Assembly: GCF_000225345.1 (NCBI RefSeq)
Contig: NC_015977.1
Coordinates: 2,959,501 to 3,023,500 of the forward strand
Source of the DNA: Roseburia hominis A2-183
GTDB taxonomy: Bacteria > Bacillota > Clostridia > Lachnospirales > Lachnospiraceae
Reading direction: 5' to 3'
Length of the DNA: 64,000 bases
Under the pieces are notes generated by a model. That model saw only the letters and a list, made by a program, of their open reading frames with translations. It made no database searches and was not told where the DNA came from. The translations under genes were made by a program, and so were the position numbers. Shown here piece by piece: positions 44,403-54,981 of this stretch (its first letter is position 1; the number at the start of each line of letters is the position of its first letter).

Positions 44403-44414
44403 TCCCCGGCAGAG

Positions 44415-44466
44415 AAAAAACATCTGCCCGCCGCACCAGTCAGTGCTCAGCGGGCAGATGTTTTTT
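44415..44466. terminator. Bidirectional terminator between ferredoxin and sugar transporter
   Basis: AAAAAACATCTGCCCGC...GCGGGCAGATGTTTTTT: 11 perfect pairs with A- and T-runs on both sides. The transporter's last codons lie inside it. Confidence 0.85.
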
Positions 44467-45846
44467 CTTGAGTTCCTCCACGTTTTTCTCCACGCGCCGC
44501 TTATCCAGCGGGTACACAAACCACAGAATCGCTGCCACAACAAAAAATCCGATCGCAGGCACCAGCGTTGCTGTGGTGTACAATCCACGCCGCACCACAT
44601 CCGTCTGCGCCGCCGCAGCCGGCTCATACCCGATCACCTGCAGCGCCCATCCTCCGATGCCTCCTGCCAGCGCCTGTCCGACCTTTCTGGCAAACGAATA
44701 TACCGCATAGACGGTTCCGTCATCCCGGTGCCCGGTCTGCACTTCCTGATCATCGATGACATCCGTGATATTCGCCCAGATCACTGTATTAAAAAAGCCA
44801 AGCCCGAGATATCCGATTGCCCCGAGCCACAGAAACAGCCACATATTCTGTAATTTCAGCACATACATGACTGCAAATACAACACCGGAGAACAGCATCC
44901 CCGCCACGGACGCCTCCTTTTTCCCAAATCGTCTGGAAACAGGCACACCGAGCGGCGCTACCACCAGCAGAATCACCAGTGTGGACAGCAGCGTGAACAG
45001 CGAGATGCCGCGGGCATCCCCGAAGTAATCCGGATAAATATAATTGTTCATCGTGCTGATTAACAGCTGGGAGAGCAGCAGAAATACCGCGGCTCCAATC
45101 ATTCCGAGAAGCGCACGGCTCCTCGCAATCGCACCGAGCGTTGCCGCAAAACTCACAGATTCCGCGTCCACGTCACGCTCCACCGCCACCCGCTCCGTAG
45201 TCATGCGGTAACAGACCAGATAGCAGAGTAACGCGAGAATCGAGAAAATGCCCGCAACCACCGTAAATGTTCCGCCGCCGCGCACGACCTGATTGCCGTC
45301 TGCATCGGTCGTGTACAGAAAAAGCGGCGTCACGATGCCGATCACAAGCCCCGCCAGTGTCGCCCCAATCGACCGGAATGTCGATAATGCCGTCCGCTCC
45401 GATGCCTCCGTCGTGATCGCAGATGCCATCGAACCATACGGAATGTTGATCGATGTATAAAAAATACTTCCCCACAAAAGATAAGTAACATACATGTAGA
45501 CAATCTTCCACGGCATAGATGCCTGCGCCATGGCAGTCTGGTACATTAAAAAACTCGACAGCGCCACCGGTCCGCACATCCTGCGGATCCAGCATCGGAA
45601 CTTTCCATCCCGCGCCGGCGGTGCCGCGTCGACGATGCGTCCCATCGTCACATCCGTGAATGCATCCACAAATCGTGCGACCAGAAACAGTGTCCCCACC
45701 ATTCCACCGCTGATACCGAGTACCTTGGTATAGAATACCATCAGAAACGAGCTGGCAAAAATAAAGGTAAAATCGTTGCCAAAGTCACCGAACATGTAGC
45801 CGATCTTATCCCGCCTGCCAAAGTCTCTCACTTCTCCATCCTTCAT
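44440..45846 (-). CDS. GPH family sugar:cation symporter
   Basis: The 468-residue protein has about twelve transmembrane segments, a basic central loop with SRRFGKKEASVAG and an N-terminal DFGNDFTFIFASSF, typical of the glycoside-pentoside-hexuronide symporters that take up disaccharides or glycosides. No glycosidase is next to it, so the substrate is unknown. It follows the first diguanylate cyclase by 57 bases on the same strand and may share its transcript. Confidence 0.88.
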   Translation of the reverse strand: MKDGEVRDFGRRDKIGYMFGDFGNDFTFIFASSFLMVFYTKVLGISGGMVGTLFLVARFVDAFTDVTMGRIVDAAPPARDGKFRCWIRRMCGPVALSSFLMYQTAMAQASMPWKIVYMYVTYLLWGSIFYTSINIPYGSMASAITTEASERTALSTFRSIGATLAGLVIGIVTPLFLYTTDADGNQVVRGGGTFTVVAGIFSILALLCYLVCYRMTTERVAVERDVDAESVSFAATLGAIARSRALLGMIGAAVFLLLSQLLISTMNNYIYPDYFGDARGISLFTLLSTLVILLVVAPLGVPVSRRFGKKEASVAGMLFSGVVFAVMYVLKLQNMWLFLWLGAIGYLGLGFFNTVIWANITDVIDDQEVQTGHRDDGTVYAVYSFARKVGQALAGGIGGWALQVIGYEPAAAAQTDVVRRGLYTTATLVPAIGFFVVAAILWFVYPLDKRRVEKNVEELKKKHLPAEH

Positions 45847-45903
45847 TGCACTAACCCTCCGTCTTCTGCTCCCATCGGAACGTATGAAGAGAGTATGCCC
45901 GGA

Positions 45904-47046
45904 TTATCTGTCCTGTATACCTTTTTTCTGGCGGTACATGCGCTCATCCGCAAGCGCCAGCAGTTCATGGCTTTTTTGCTTTCCCTGCTCTCCCCGCATC
46001 GCGCAGCCGATACTGATCGACAGCTGCCACGGGGTATCCGCTCCCCAGGCAATTGCATTTACATTCTCCTGTGTCTGATGAATAATCACGTCCATCTCGT
46101 CCTGCGTCTTACCTTTTACAATCACAACGAATTCATCCCCGCCGTAGCGTGCCAGAAACGCCTGCATATTGCCAAAGGTGCGCTTTAACTGCTCCGCCAC
46201 CAGCCTGAGCACCTCGTCGCCGGTCACGTGACCGTAGGTATCGTTTACTTTCTTGAACTTGTTCACATCCATCAGCAGATAGCAGCAGGTCTCCCGCTCT
46301 CCGCTGCGCTCGTCAAGTTCCCACATATACTGATCCAGTCTGCGTCTGTTGTTAAGACCGGTCAGTCCGTCCTGCGTTACCTGACCTTTCTGAATACCAA
46401 GATACACCCACAGCAATGCTGCAACCGTGAACGCCCATGCGGCATCCATGGAAAATATTTTTTCTACCAGAATGCCCGCAGCAGGGAACAAAAACGCGGC
46501 GGCAAGCTTCCCCAGTTCTCCCCTGCGCTGCGCACTTCCGGCACGGCGCGCACCAAACGCAGCAAGAAGGAATGCCACCACAAGGTATAACATGCCCACG
46601 GCAGGTATCAGATATGCCGCAGGTCCCTTTTTATAGTAATTCACCATATTGATAAAATAGACCGCCTTCGTCCACGGGTTTGAGAGCAGCACAGCACTGC
46701 CGATCAGTGCCGGTATCGCCAGAATCCAGCATTTTATCCCTCTCTGTCCGTTTCCGTCCTGCGCCACATCCAGCACATACAAAAAGCACAGGTAGGCGCA
46801 TGCCAAAAGGCCGAACGCATACCACACCCCCAGCCCCTTTAACAAAATCCTTGGACCAAATCCGCCTTTTCCGAGATTGCACAAAATCGCTGTGCGGCAC
46901 AGTAAAAGCAGTACAAACAGCAGCATCTCCGTGCGCAGCACGCGTGTCCTCCACGAAAAAGACAGCGTCCGCCTGGTATTATGGCGCATCATAAGCAGCG
47001 CAACCGCCGGTATGAAATTGATCTGTAAAAATGCTGCCGTACTCAC
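45904..47046 (-). CDS. Membrane diguanylate cyclase (GGDEF)
   Basis: The 380-residue protein has seven N-terminal transmembrane segments (residues 1-195) and a GGDEF domain with LTGLNNRRRLDQ and RYGGDEFVV, so it probably makes cyclic di-GMP. No RxxD inhibitory site is apparent before GGDEF. I chose GTG 47046 because GGGGAGG lies eight bases upstream. A close homologue lies directly upstream, so this pair is a duplication. Confidence 0.88.
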   Translation of the reverse strand: MSTAAFLQINFIPAVALLMMRHNTRRTLSFSWRTRVLRTEMLLFVLLLLCRTAILCNLGKGGFGPRILLKGLGVWYAFGLLACAYLCFLYVLDVAQDGNGQRGIKCWILAIPALIGSAVLLSNPWTKAVYFINMVNYYKKGPAAYLIPAVGMLYLVVAFLLAAFGARRAGSAQRRGELGKLAAAFLFPAAGILVEKIFSMDAAWAFTVAALLWVYLGIQKGQVTQDGLTGLNNRRRLDQYMWELDERSGERETCCYLLMDVNKFKKVNDTYGHVTGDEVLRLVAEQLKRTFGNMQAFLARYGGDEFVVIVKGKTQDEMDVIIHQTQENVNAIAWGADTPWQLSISIGCAMRGEQGKQKSHELLALADERMYRQKKGIQDR

Positions 47047-47073
47047 GCAGTCCGCCTCCCCATGCACCGCGCT

Positions 47074-48225
47074 CTATGCGCGCATACGTTTCTTTTTCTG
47101 TTTCTCCTCATACATCCGCTCATCCGCCTGCTGTATCAGGTTCTCCCCGCGCCTTCCGGCTTCATGCCAGAACGCGTAGCCGATACTCATGGACAGCTGC
47201 AGCGGAAGCTGTCCCTCTTTGTTAAACCGGTCGATACCTTCCTGGATCCGCGCGATCGCTTCCTCAATCTGTTCCTGCCCAAACCAGTCTCCGAGCACCG
47301 CAAACTCATCCCCTCCATAGCGTGCGAGAAATACCGGATCTTTGCCGAACACCCCCCGCAGAATATCCGCTGTATGCCAGAGCGCCTCATCGCCCACCGC
47401 ATGTCCCAGTTCATCGTTGATCCGCTTGAAATCATCCACATCAATCATCAGAAGTCCCCACTCGTGCTCCGGGCACAATTCGATCTTCCGCTGCAGATGT
47501 GCGTCAAACTCCCTGCGGTTATTCAGTCCGGTCAACCCGTCTGTCGTGATCTGCCGGTTCTGCGCATTCAGATAAATAAACAGTACTGCCAGTGCCACAA
47601 AAGGTCCTCCCGTGCGCCAGCTCTCCGCAAAGCTCTGCACCATTCCGCCCACAAGGCTGAACACGCCTGCCTCAAGCAGATAGCGCGTCTCTTTCTGCCC
47701 TTCCTTGGTAACCTCCTTCGGATACGCCGTCGCTGTCAGAATAAGTCCCATCAGATACATCGCAATACTTACCAGCTTTGCCGGCAGACTGCCGTGATTT
47801 AAGCTGTAGGACACCGCATGCACGCCCCATCCTTCCGTGCTCAGTCTCCAGGGAATGATCACCGTAAGCAGCACCACAGCAATAGCGGTTCCTGTCATAA
47901 CATGGCATACCGCAGCCGTCCACCGCCGGTTATGCCGCACAGAAAGCTTTCCGTTCACATACAAAAGCCAGGCATACGGTACTGCTGTCAGGAAGAAGCA
48001 GTACACCAGATACCCGGCATACAGCACCGTAAACCGATGTACATAAAGCTGCAGTGCATGATACGTCACATCACTGCCCATCATGCAGATAATCAGAAAC
48101 GGAAGAAACCCGAAAATCCGGTCTCCCTGCGTCCGTTCCTCCCGCTTCCAGTTATTCATTCCGATGGCAAGGAGCATCACTATAGGAAACAGGTAGATTT
48201 CAAGCTGTTTAAACTCTTCCATCAT
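47074..48225 (-). CDS. Membrane diguanylate cyclase (GGDEF), paralogue
   Basis: The 383-residue paralogue also has seven transmembrane segments and an intact RYGGDEFAVLG, with LTGLNNRREFDA and SMSIGYAFW. Together with the gene 27 bases downstream it forms a tandem pair in one operon. Seven-helix GGDEF proteins respond to unknown signals. Cyclic di-GMP in related bacteria governs the switch between swimming and attachment. Confidence 0.88.
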   Translation of the reverse strand: MMEEFKQLEIYLFPIVMLLAIGMNNWKREERTQGDRIFGFLPFLIICMMGSDVTYHALQLYVHRFTVLYAGYLVYCFFLTAVPYAWLLYVNGKLSVRHNRRWTAAVCHVMTGTAIAVVLLTVIIPWRLSTEGWGVHAVSYSLNHGSLPAKLVSIAMYLMGLILTATAYPKEVTKEGQKETRYLLEAGVFSLVGGMVQSFAESWRTGGPFVALAVLFIYLNAQNRQITTDGLTGLNNRREFDAHLQRKIELCPEHEWGLLMIDVDDFKRINDELGHAVGDEALWHTADILRGVFGKDPVFLARYGGDEFAVLGDWFGQEQIEEAIARIQEGIDRFNKEGQLPLQLSMSIGYAFWHEAGRRGENLIQQADERMYEEKQKKKRMRA

Positions 48226-48348
48226 GCATCCTCCTTACCTAAGATTCTCCTATTATACCATTATTGTTTCTGTCTGTCAGTAAAAAACAGGGAAAAAGTA
48301 CCACAATACCTTTCCCCTGTTCCCAGTTGTCATTCTATTCTTTGAGAA

Positions 48349-50343
48349 TTACTGATATTTTCTGCGAAACTGCACCGGCGTCATCTCATACGCTTTTTTG
48401 AACAGCCGGTTAAAATGCTCCACATTCTCGTAACCCACGTAGGCGGCAATCGACTCTACGGTCTGGTTCGTCTCCTTTAACATGGTGCGTGCTTTTTTCA
48501 TGCGTGCCTTCTTCACCGCATCCTGGAAGGTCATCCCGGACTTTTCCTTAATGTATTTGGAAAGGTACGGTTTGGAGAGATTAAACTGATCTGCCAGCAC
48601 ATCCAGCGTCACATCCGCATAGTGATTCTGTATGTAATTCATGATGTCAACAATCCGCTCCTCGCGTCCCTCCACGATGTTCTCACTCTTTAACATCTTG
48701 TTGGCAGCGGATACCAATGCCGCGATCGAGCTGGTGATAATATCCTCGTCAATTCCGACGCCCCAGTAATTCTTGCCCTTGCAGATAATCTCCACATACG
48801 CCGCAGCCTTGGAGGAGGATCCTTCTGAAATGGCGTGCTCCTCGTATACGGCAAGCTCGTAGCTGATGCCGAAATACATCTTGATTGCGTTGCTCACGGC
48901 GTCCAGGCGGCCGTTTCCTGTCGTCTCAATCGTGCGGCGCTCCTTGTTGTGCTCGATCACCAGGCGTGATGTGATGCCGTCCTTCTGCTCGAAATGACAC
49001 TCTGAAATCTGAAAAGCATCGCACAGGTTGACATAATGTTCTTCAAAAATCCGGTAAATTGCTTCCGGCGAGAGTTCCTGATGTCTGCGATCCGATACAC
49101 CCTTGACCAGATAACCGACTTCTTCCTTCATCTTATCCGGCAGATCCATACCGAAGTTCTGCTTTAATACGAATGCGACTCCGCCCTTGCCGGACTGGCT
49201 GTTGATGCGGATGACATCCGACTCGTATTCCCTTCCGACATCCTTCGGATCCAGCGGCAGGTACGGCACATCCCAGCGGTCGCCGCTCTTGCCCGCTTCT
49301 CTCCACGCCATACCCTTGGAGATGGCATCCTGATGGGAACCGGAAAATGCGGTAAATACCAGATCTCCGGCATACGGTGTACGCTCGTAAACCCGCATAC
49401 CGGTAAAGCGCTCGTATTTCTCGCGGATCTCGCTGATATTGGAAAAATCAAGCTTCGGATCGACACCGTGGCACACCATATTCATCGCCAGCGTCACAAT
49501 ATCAACGTTTCCGGTGCGCTCTCCGTTTCCGAAAAGAGTGCCCTCCACGCGATCCGCACCGGCAAGAATACCGAACTCCGCATCGCTGATGCCGCATCCT
49601 CTGTCATTGTGCGGGTGAACGCTCAACACCACATTATCCCTGTATTTCAAATGCTTGTGAATATACTCGATCTGGCAGGCAAATACATGCGGCATCGCAA
49701 TCTGTACCGTGGTCGGAATGTTGATGATCGCCTTGTGCTCTGCATCCGGCTTCCAGACATCGAGCACTGCATTGCAGACCTCCACCGCATAGTCCACCTC
49801 TGTGCCCGGGAAGCTTTCCGGACTGTACTCAAACGTAAAATTGCCGTCCGTCTCCGCCGCGAGTGTCTTTAACAATTCTGCCCCGTCCACTGCCAGCTTC
49901 TTGACTTCTTCCTTGCTCTTCTTAAACACCTGTTCCCGCTGTGCCACCGAAGTGGAATTGTACAGATGAATGACTGCGTGAGGCGCTCCCTTGACCGCCT
50001 CAAATGTCTTCCTTATAATATGTTCTCTTGCCTGGGTTAAAACCTGCACCGTCACATCCTTCGGGATCATGTCGCGCTCGATTAACGCACGCATGAAATT
50101 GTATTCCGTGTCCGAAGCTGCCGGGAAACCGACCTCGATCTCCTTAAATCCGATGTCGACCAGCATCCGGAAAAATTCAAGCTTTTCCTCCAGTCCCATC
50201 GGCTCAATCAGCGCCTGATTACCATCCCGCAGATCCACGCTGCACCAGATGGGCGGCTTCTCAATGCTGTCCTTCTTCACCCAGTCATATGTCACCTCCG
50301 GCGGCATAAAGTATGATTTTCCGTATTTTGCTGCAATATTCAT
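48349..50343 (-). CDS. leuA: 2-isopropylmalate synthase fused to an AraC-type DNA-binding domain
   Basis: The 664-residue protein starts with a long-form isopropylmalate synthase (first step of leucine synthesis): [14 protein letters not shown], the metal site [11 protein letters not shown] and a LeuA dimerisation/leucine-binding region near residues 440-550. The last 100 residues are an AraC/XylS domain with two helix-turn-helices ([19 protein letters not shown], then [19 protein letters not shown] and the ending [11 protein letters not shown]). No stop or frame break separates them. GGAGG precedes ATG 50343. The obvious idea is an enzyme that is also a leucine-responsive regulator. Confidence 0.9.
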   Translation of the reverse strand: MNIAAKYGKSYFMPPEVTYDWVKKDSIEKPPIWCSVDLRDGNQALIEPMGLEEKLEFFRMLVDIGFKEIEVGFPAASDTEYNFMRALIERDMIPKDVTVQVLTQAREHIIRKTFEAVKGAPHAVIHLYNSTSVAQREQVFKKSKEEVKKLAVDGAELLKTLAAETDGNFTFEYSPESFPGTEVDYAVEVCNAVLDVWKPDAEHKAIINIPTTVQIAMPHVFACQIEYIHKHLKYRDNVVLSVHPHNDRGCGISDAEFGILAGADRVEGTLFGNGERTGNVDIVTLAMNMVCHGVDPKLDFSNISEIREKYERFTGMRVYERTPYAGDLVFTAFSGSHQDAISKGMAWREAGKSGDRWDVPYLPLDPKDVGREYESDVIRINSQSGKGGVAFVLKQNFGMDLPDKMKEEVGYLVKGVSDRRHQELSPEAIYRIFEEHYVNLCDAFQISECHFEQKDGITSRLVIEHNKERRTIETTGNGRLDAVSNAIKMYFGISYELAVYEEHAISEGSSSKAAAYVEIICKGKNYWGVGIDEDIITSSIAALVSAANKMLKSENIVEGREERIVDIMNYIQNHYADVTLDVLADQFNLSKPYLSKYIKEKSGMTFQDAVKKARMKKARTMLKETNQTVESIAAYVGYENVEHFNRLFKKAYEMTPVQFRRKYQ

Positions 50344-50471
50344 ATCTTTCCTCCATACAAAATAATTCAAGAAAGTTGATTTCTGTTATTCATTTCGTAT
50401 ATACTATCATACCCCTTACGCTTCCGCAAGGTGCGTTTTTAATCAAATATATTGATTTATTTTATCTTTTT

Positions 50472-51107
50472 CTAAATTCCGGCCTTTTTGCAGATGTCAT
50501 TGAGACAGCAGCGGTCGCAGTACGGTGCTGTCCGCGCGGTACAGACTGCACGCCCGTGATCCACAAGCCTGTGGCAGAAATCATTGCTCTCCTCCGGCGG
50601 AATCAGCTTCCAGAGTGCCATCTCCACTTTCTTTGGTTCCCTGATCCCGTCCACAAGCCCGATGCGGTTCACCAGGCGGATACAGTGCGTATCGGTGACG
50701 ATTGCCGGCTGTCCAAAGACATCCCCCATCACCAGATTGGCGCTTTTTCTGCCGACTCCCGGAAGTTCTAACAGTGCATCAAAATCTTCCGGTACCTTTC
50801 CCTGGTACTTTTCCTTCAACATCTTCATGCAGGCGGAGATGTCGCGCGCCTTGCTATGTCCCAGCCCGCACGGTTTTACAATGCGCTCAATCTCCTCCAC
50901 ATCTGCATCCGCAAGTGCATCCACATCCGGGAATTCCCGGTACAGATCCTGCACGACCACATTGACTCTCGCATCGGTACACTGTGCCGCCAGTCTCACA
51001 CTGACCAGAAGCTTCCATGCATCGTCATAATCCAGCGAGCATCCCGTGTCCGGATACTCCTTTTTCAAGCGCTCTATCACCTGAAGTGCCAGTTCCTTTT
51101 TTTGCAT
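50472..51107 (-). CDS. nth: Endonuclease III
   Basis: The 211-residue enzyme removes oxidised pyrimidines from DNA. The helix-hairpin-helix LPGVGRKSANLV with its catalytic lysine, the catalytic aspartate in VTDTHC, and the [4Fe-4S] ligands CTARTAPYCDRCCLNDIC (C-x6-C-x2-C-x5-C) are all present. It follows the MGMT-like gene by 18 bases, so both repair genes are co-expressed. Confidence 0.95.
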   Translation of the reverse strand: MQKKELALQVIERLKKEYPDTGCSLDYDDAWKLLVSVRLAAQCTDARVNVVVQDLYREFPDVDALADADVEEIERIVKPCGLGHSKARDISACMKMLKEKYQGKVPEDFDALLELPGVGRKSANLVMGDVFGQPAIVTDTHCIRLVNRIGLVDGIREPKKVEMALWKLIPPEESNDFCHRLVDHGRAVCTARTAPYCDRCCLNDICKKAGI

Positions 51108-51125
51108 ATTTCTCCTCCGTCTCTC

Positions 51126-51449
51126 TTAAATCCGGAACTTCTTCCACTGATACAGTTCCATATCCACATAGCCGTCAGTTACTTCGACGCCCTCTGCCTC
51201 CAGCAGCAGCTTCTGCTCATTCACACCGCCGAATGCAAAGGCATCCGAAAGTCTGCCTTCCCGGTTCACCACACGGTAACAGGGAATATGCGCGGGATCC
51301 GGGTTCACGTGAAGCGCGTAGCCAACCACTCTTGCCCATCTGGGATTCCCTGCAAGCGCCGCCACCTGTCCGTAAGATGCCACACATCCCTTTGGAATCT
51401 GCTTTACGATTTCATAGATCTTCTGATAAGAATTGCCCGACTCCGCCAT
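51126..51449 (-). CDS. MGMT-family protein (O6-alkylguanine repair-like)
   Basis: The 107-residue product contains only the C-terminal DNA-binding domain of the MGMT/ATL family. The motif that usually reads PCHRV is here PCYRVVN: the methyl-accepting cysteine is kept, but the following histidine is tyrosine. It could repair O6-methylguanine or act as an alkyltransferase-like flag for other repair. The start at 51449 follows AAAGGCGG. It is co-transcribed with nth. Confidence 0.82.
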   Translation of the reverse strand: MAESGNSYQKIYEIVKQIPKGCVASYGQVAALAGNPRWARVVGYALHVNPDPAHIPCYRVVNREGRLSDAFAFGGVNEQKLLLEAEGVEVTDGYVDMELYQWKKFRI

Positions 51450-51597
51450 GATTGCCGCCTTTCTTCCTATATCATTTATTATCATCTATCTTAGCATACA
51501 ATCCGGCTTTTCACATCTTCTTTTTCCTGTAAAATGTCTTCCATTTTTCCCAGTTTTGCTCACCTTTCCATGTGCTTGTATTTTTTCCCATGCGTTC

Positions 51598-51626
51598 TTG
51601 CGTTCGCGTTTGTAAAGTGCTAAAAT
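51598..51626 (+). promoter_or_regulatory. Promoter of the SulP gene
   Basis: TTGCGT and TAAAAT separated by 17 bases, 51 bases before the start codon. Confidence 0.5.
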
Positions 51627-51676
51627 TCTGACTTGTGTTTATAAAAATTTAATAATTACAGACTGAGGAAATGAAA

Positions 51677-53323
51677 ATGAATGAATTGAAACCAAAACTA
51701 TTTGACGTCTTAAAGGACTACAGCAAAGAACAGGCCATGCGCGACGTGATCTCCGGTATCATCGTTGCCATCATTGCCCTGCCACTGTCGATCGCGCTTG
51801 CCATCGCATCCGGCGTCGGGCCGGAGCAGGGGCTCTATACTGCCATCATCGCTGGATTTTTTATCTCGTTTTTCGGCGGCAGCCGTGTGCAGATCGGTGG
51901 TCCTACGGCAGCCTTTGTAGTCATCATCTATGGCATTGTCACGGATTATGGCACGGCAGGCCTTACTGTCGCAACCATTCTTGCCGGCATTTTTCTGATC
52001 GTAATGGGAATCTGCCACTTTGGTTCTCTCATTAAATATATTCCTTATACCATCACAACCGGTTTTACCTGCGGTATCGCTGTGACCCTGTTTGTCGGCC
52101 AGCTCAAGGATTTCTTCGGACTCTCCATCGCATCCGTGCCGTCCGGGTTCGTGGATAAGGTCATTGCCTACGCCACAAATATTTCCACCATCAACTGGAC
52201 TGCCACCGCTGTGGGCGCCGCAGCTATTGTCATCATGCTGCTCTGGCCGAAAGTCACCGACAAGATTCCGGGATCTCTGATTGCGATTATTGTCACGACC
52301 GCCGTTGTCTACTTCGCGGATCTCCCGGTCAACACCATCGGCAGTGTCTACGGAGAGCTTTCTTCCTCCTTCCCGACACCGCATGTTCCGGCACTGTCCA
52401 TGAAACTGGTGCAGGAAATGCTCTCACCGGCATTTACCATCGCGCTGCTGGCAGGCATCGAATCCCTGCTGTCCGCTGTCGTCTCGGACGGAATGATCGG
52501 TGATACCCACAAATCCAACGCCGAGCTGGTCGGTCAGGGACTCGGAAATATTTTTTCCGGTATTTTCGGCGGTATCCCGGCAACCGGTGCGATCGCCCGT
52601 ACCGCAGCCAACGTCCGCAACGGCGGCCGCACCCCGGTCGCCGGCATCGTGCACTGTATTACCTTAACCATTATCCTTCTGGTGCTCATGCCGCTTGCCG
52701 CTTTGATCCCGATGACAACGCTTGCCGCTGTTCTTCTGATTGTGGCTGCCAACATGGCAGACTGGACTTCCTTTTTCCGTCTCTGCAAAACAGCGCCAAA
52801 AAGCGATGTCATTGTGCTGGTGGCAACTTTCCTGCTCACCGTATTTTTCGATCTTGTGATCGCGATTGAAGTCGGCGTTGTGCTCGCCGCCATGCTTTTC
52901 ATGAAGCGTATGGCAGAAACCGCCGATGTGACCGCATGGAAATATCTGGATGAGCCGGACGTTACCCCGGGCGAAGCGGAAAAACTGCGCGATATTCCTC
53001 ACACCATCCGTGTCTTCGAGATCAGTGGTCCGCTGTTTTTCGCCGCCGCAGACCAGATCTTACAGATCAACAGTGACAAGGCTACCCGCGTGATTGTCAT
53101 CCGCATGCGCAGCGTCCCTGCCATCGACGCCAGTGCCATGAAATCACTGCGCGAACTGGCCGACCGTGCAAAAAAGAAAAAGATTACACTGGTTTTCTCC
53201 CACGTCAACGAACAGCCGATGTCCGTAATGGTCAAAGATGGCTTTACCGAGTACGTCGGAGCCCAAAATTTCCATGCAAATATCGTAGAAGCTCTGGATT
53301 ATGCAGAAAATCTGGTAAAATAG
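51677..53323 (+). CDS. SulP family anion transporter with STAS domain
   Basis: The 548-residue protein has about eleven transmembrane segments (residues 15-420) with the GPTAAFVVII and IPATGAIARTAANV signatures, and a C-terminal STAS domain (IPHTIRVFEISGPLFF... to the end). SulP transporters carry sulfate, bicarbonate or dicarboxylates; the substrate cannot be read here. The second ATG (51677) has better spacing from GAGG than the first (51671). A strong terminator follows. Confidence 0.92.
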   Translation: MNELKPKLFDVLKDYSKEQAMRDVISGIIVAIIALPLSIALAIASGVGPEQGLYTAIIAGFFISFFGGSRVQIGGPTAAFVVIIYGIVTDYGTAGLTVATILAGIFLIVMGICHFGSLIKYIPYTITTGFTCGIAVTLFVGQLKDFFGLSIASVPSGFVDKVIAYATNISTINWTATAVGAAAIVIMLLWPKVTDKIPGSLIAIIVTTAVVYFADLPVNTIGSVYGELSSSFPTPHVPALSMKLVQEMLSPAFTIALLAGIESLLSAVVSDGMIGDTHKSNAELVGQGLGNIFSGIFGGIPATGAIARTAANVRNGGRTPVAGIVHCITLTIILLVLMPLAALIPMTTLAAVLLIVAANMADWTSFFRLCKTAPKSDVIVLVATFLLTVFFDLVIAIEVGVVLAAMLFMKRMAETADVTAWKYLDEPDVTPGEAEKLRDIPHTIRVFEISGPLFFAAADQILQINSDKATRVIVIRMRSVPAIDASAMKSLRELADRAKKKKITLVFSHVNEQPMSVMVKDGFTEYVGAQNFHANIVEALDYAENLVK

Positions 53324-53382
53324 TCCTGTTCCTCTTACATCTACTTTATGAACATCCGCCAAACTGTTACAATAATAACAGG

Positions 53383-53422
53383 AAAAAGGCATCGGTGCAC
53401 AAGATGCACCGGTGCCTTTTTT
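53383..53422 (+). terminator. Terminator after the SulP gene
   Basis: AAAAAGGCATCGGTGCA-CAAGA-TGCACCGGTGCCTTTTTT: 12 pairs with one G-U wobble, A- and T-runs on both sides. Confidence 0.9.
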
Positions 53423-53464
53423 ACATTTAGAGTAATACGGTATTTACAAAGGAGGATTCTTTCT

Positions 53465-54964
53465 ATGGATAATCGTTTGACCGATCTTTCCCATCCGGCA
53501 GTTGCAGCACAAAGCCGCAATAAGACAGCCATTGCCGGCACCTGCACAATGAATACGGTACTTGCGGCGGCCTACATCGCAGAAGTCTTAAAAGGCGTGC
53601 GCAGTCTTCCGTCGTATCTGATTTTTCTTCTGCTCTGTCTGCTGCCCTGTGTCACATCCATTCTTGCCTACACAAAGCAGAAGGATACCTCTAGTGTGCG
53701 CTATCTCTGCGGCGGCGGCTTTGCCCTTCTGTATGCCTATGTGATGTTTATCTCATCAACAGATCTGACGTTCTGCTATGTAATCGTAATGCTGTTGATT
53801 CTTCTGGTGTATGCAGATAAAAAGCTCGTTTCCCTGCTGTGTACTTATGCACTGGTGATCAATATCCTTGTTCTGGTCTTTCGTGCCGTTACACAGGGTT
53901 TCACCGCTGCCCAGATTACCAATGCCGAGATTATAATCGCCTGCATTATCCTTTCCTATATTTTTGTATTGATGTCTGTCACAAAGATTGCGCAGATCAA
54001 CGATGCCAACATCAAAAAGGCTGACTCTGACCGCAGCCAGTCCGATGATCTTCTGCAGCTGACCTTAAAGGTTGCCGGAGATATGGCAGGAAATATCGAT
54101 CAGGTTTCACACAGCACCTCACAGCTTCGAGATTCCATCGCCGGCACGCAGACCGCCATGGAGGATCTTACCAGCGGCACTTCCGAGACCGCCGCTGCCA
54201 TCCAGGTGCAGCAACAGCAGACAGAAAACATTGACCAGCAGGTACAGAACGTATCATCCGTCACTGCCGAACTTCTCTCCTCCACCGCAGAGACCTCTGC
54301 CAATCTGACGGCAAGCAAAGATGTTATGAAGAATCTTGTGCAGCAGGTACAGGTCTCAGAGGCTTCCAGTACACGCGTCGCGGATTCTATGGAAGAGCTG
54401 AAGGAATATGCTGACAAAATGCAGAGCATCGTTGCCTTAATCAGCAGTGTTGCTTCCCAGACAAGCCTTTTAGCGCTCAATGCCAGCATTGAGGCAGCAC
54501 GCGCCGGTGAAGCCGGACGCGGTTTTGCCGTTGTCGCCGAGGAGATTTCCAGCCTTGCCGGTCAGACCAATGGTGCTACGGGAGATATCAATCAGTTGAT
54601 TGAGCACATCTCGCAGTCCATTTCCTCCGTTACCGACTCCGTCACTGAACTGTTCGACAGCAACAGGCACCAGAGTGAATACATTACTTCTGCTGCCGGA
54701 TATTTTGATCTCATTGAGAAAAATACCGCAAGCATTACCTCCGGCATGTCCGAGTTAAAGCAGGGTGTGGATGCGGTATCTGATTCCAACAGCCAGATTA
54801 TCCAGAGCATCGAAAATGTATCCGCCCTGACACAGGAAGTTACCGCAAGCGCTGGTGCGACCCTTGCCGGCTGCCGCACCAATCTGCAAAGCGTGGACGA
54901 CATTGCCCTGATCATGCAGCAGCTTCAGGAAAATGCCAATGAACTGCAGAAAAATACACAGTAA
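53465..54964 (+). CDS. Methyl-accepting chemotaxis protein without extracellular domain
   Basis: The 499-residue receptor has six transmembrane segments in its first 190 residues and no extracellular sensor, then a signalling hairpin with [22 protein letters not shown] and [14 protein letters not shown]. It may sense membrane or intracellular states, like aerotaxis- or energy-taxis-type receptors. The start at 53465 follows AAAGGAGG. A large palindromic repeat follows its stop. Confidence 0.9.
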   Translation: MDNRLTDLSHPAVAAQSRNKTAIAGTCTMNTVLAAAYIAEVLKGVRSLPSYLIFLLLCLLPCVTSILAYTKQKDTSSVRYLCGGGFALLYAYVMFISSTDLTFCYVIVMLLILLVYADKKLVSLLCTYALVINILVLVFRAVTQGFTAAQITNAEIIIACIILSYIFVLMSVTKIAQINDANIKKADSDRSQSDDLLQLTLKVAGDMAGNIDQVSHSTSQLRDSIAGTQTAMEDLTSGTSETAAAIQVQQQQTENIDQQVQNVSSVTAELLSSTAETSANLTASKDVMKNLVQQVQVSEASSTRVADSMEELKEYADKMQSIVALISSVASQTSLLALNASIEAARAGEAGRGFAVVAEEISSLAGQTNGATGDINQLIEHISQSISSVTDSVTELFDSNRHQSEYITSAAGYFDLIEKNTASITSGMSELKQGVDAVSDSNSQIIQSIENVSALTQEVTASAGATLAGCRTNLQSVDDIALIMQQLQENANELQKNTQ

Positions 54965-54981
54965 TCTTTTCTCTTCCATAC

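Noticed and set aside
50344..50471. A T-box or leader peptide for leucine control upstream of leuA
   Set aside because: No T-box sequence, no leucine-rich small ORF and no terminator/antiterminator pair is visible.
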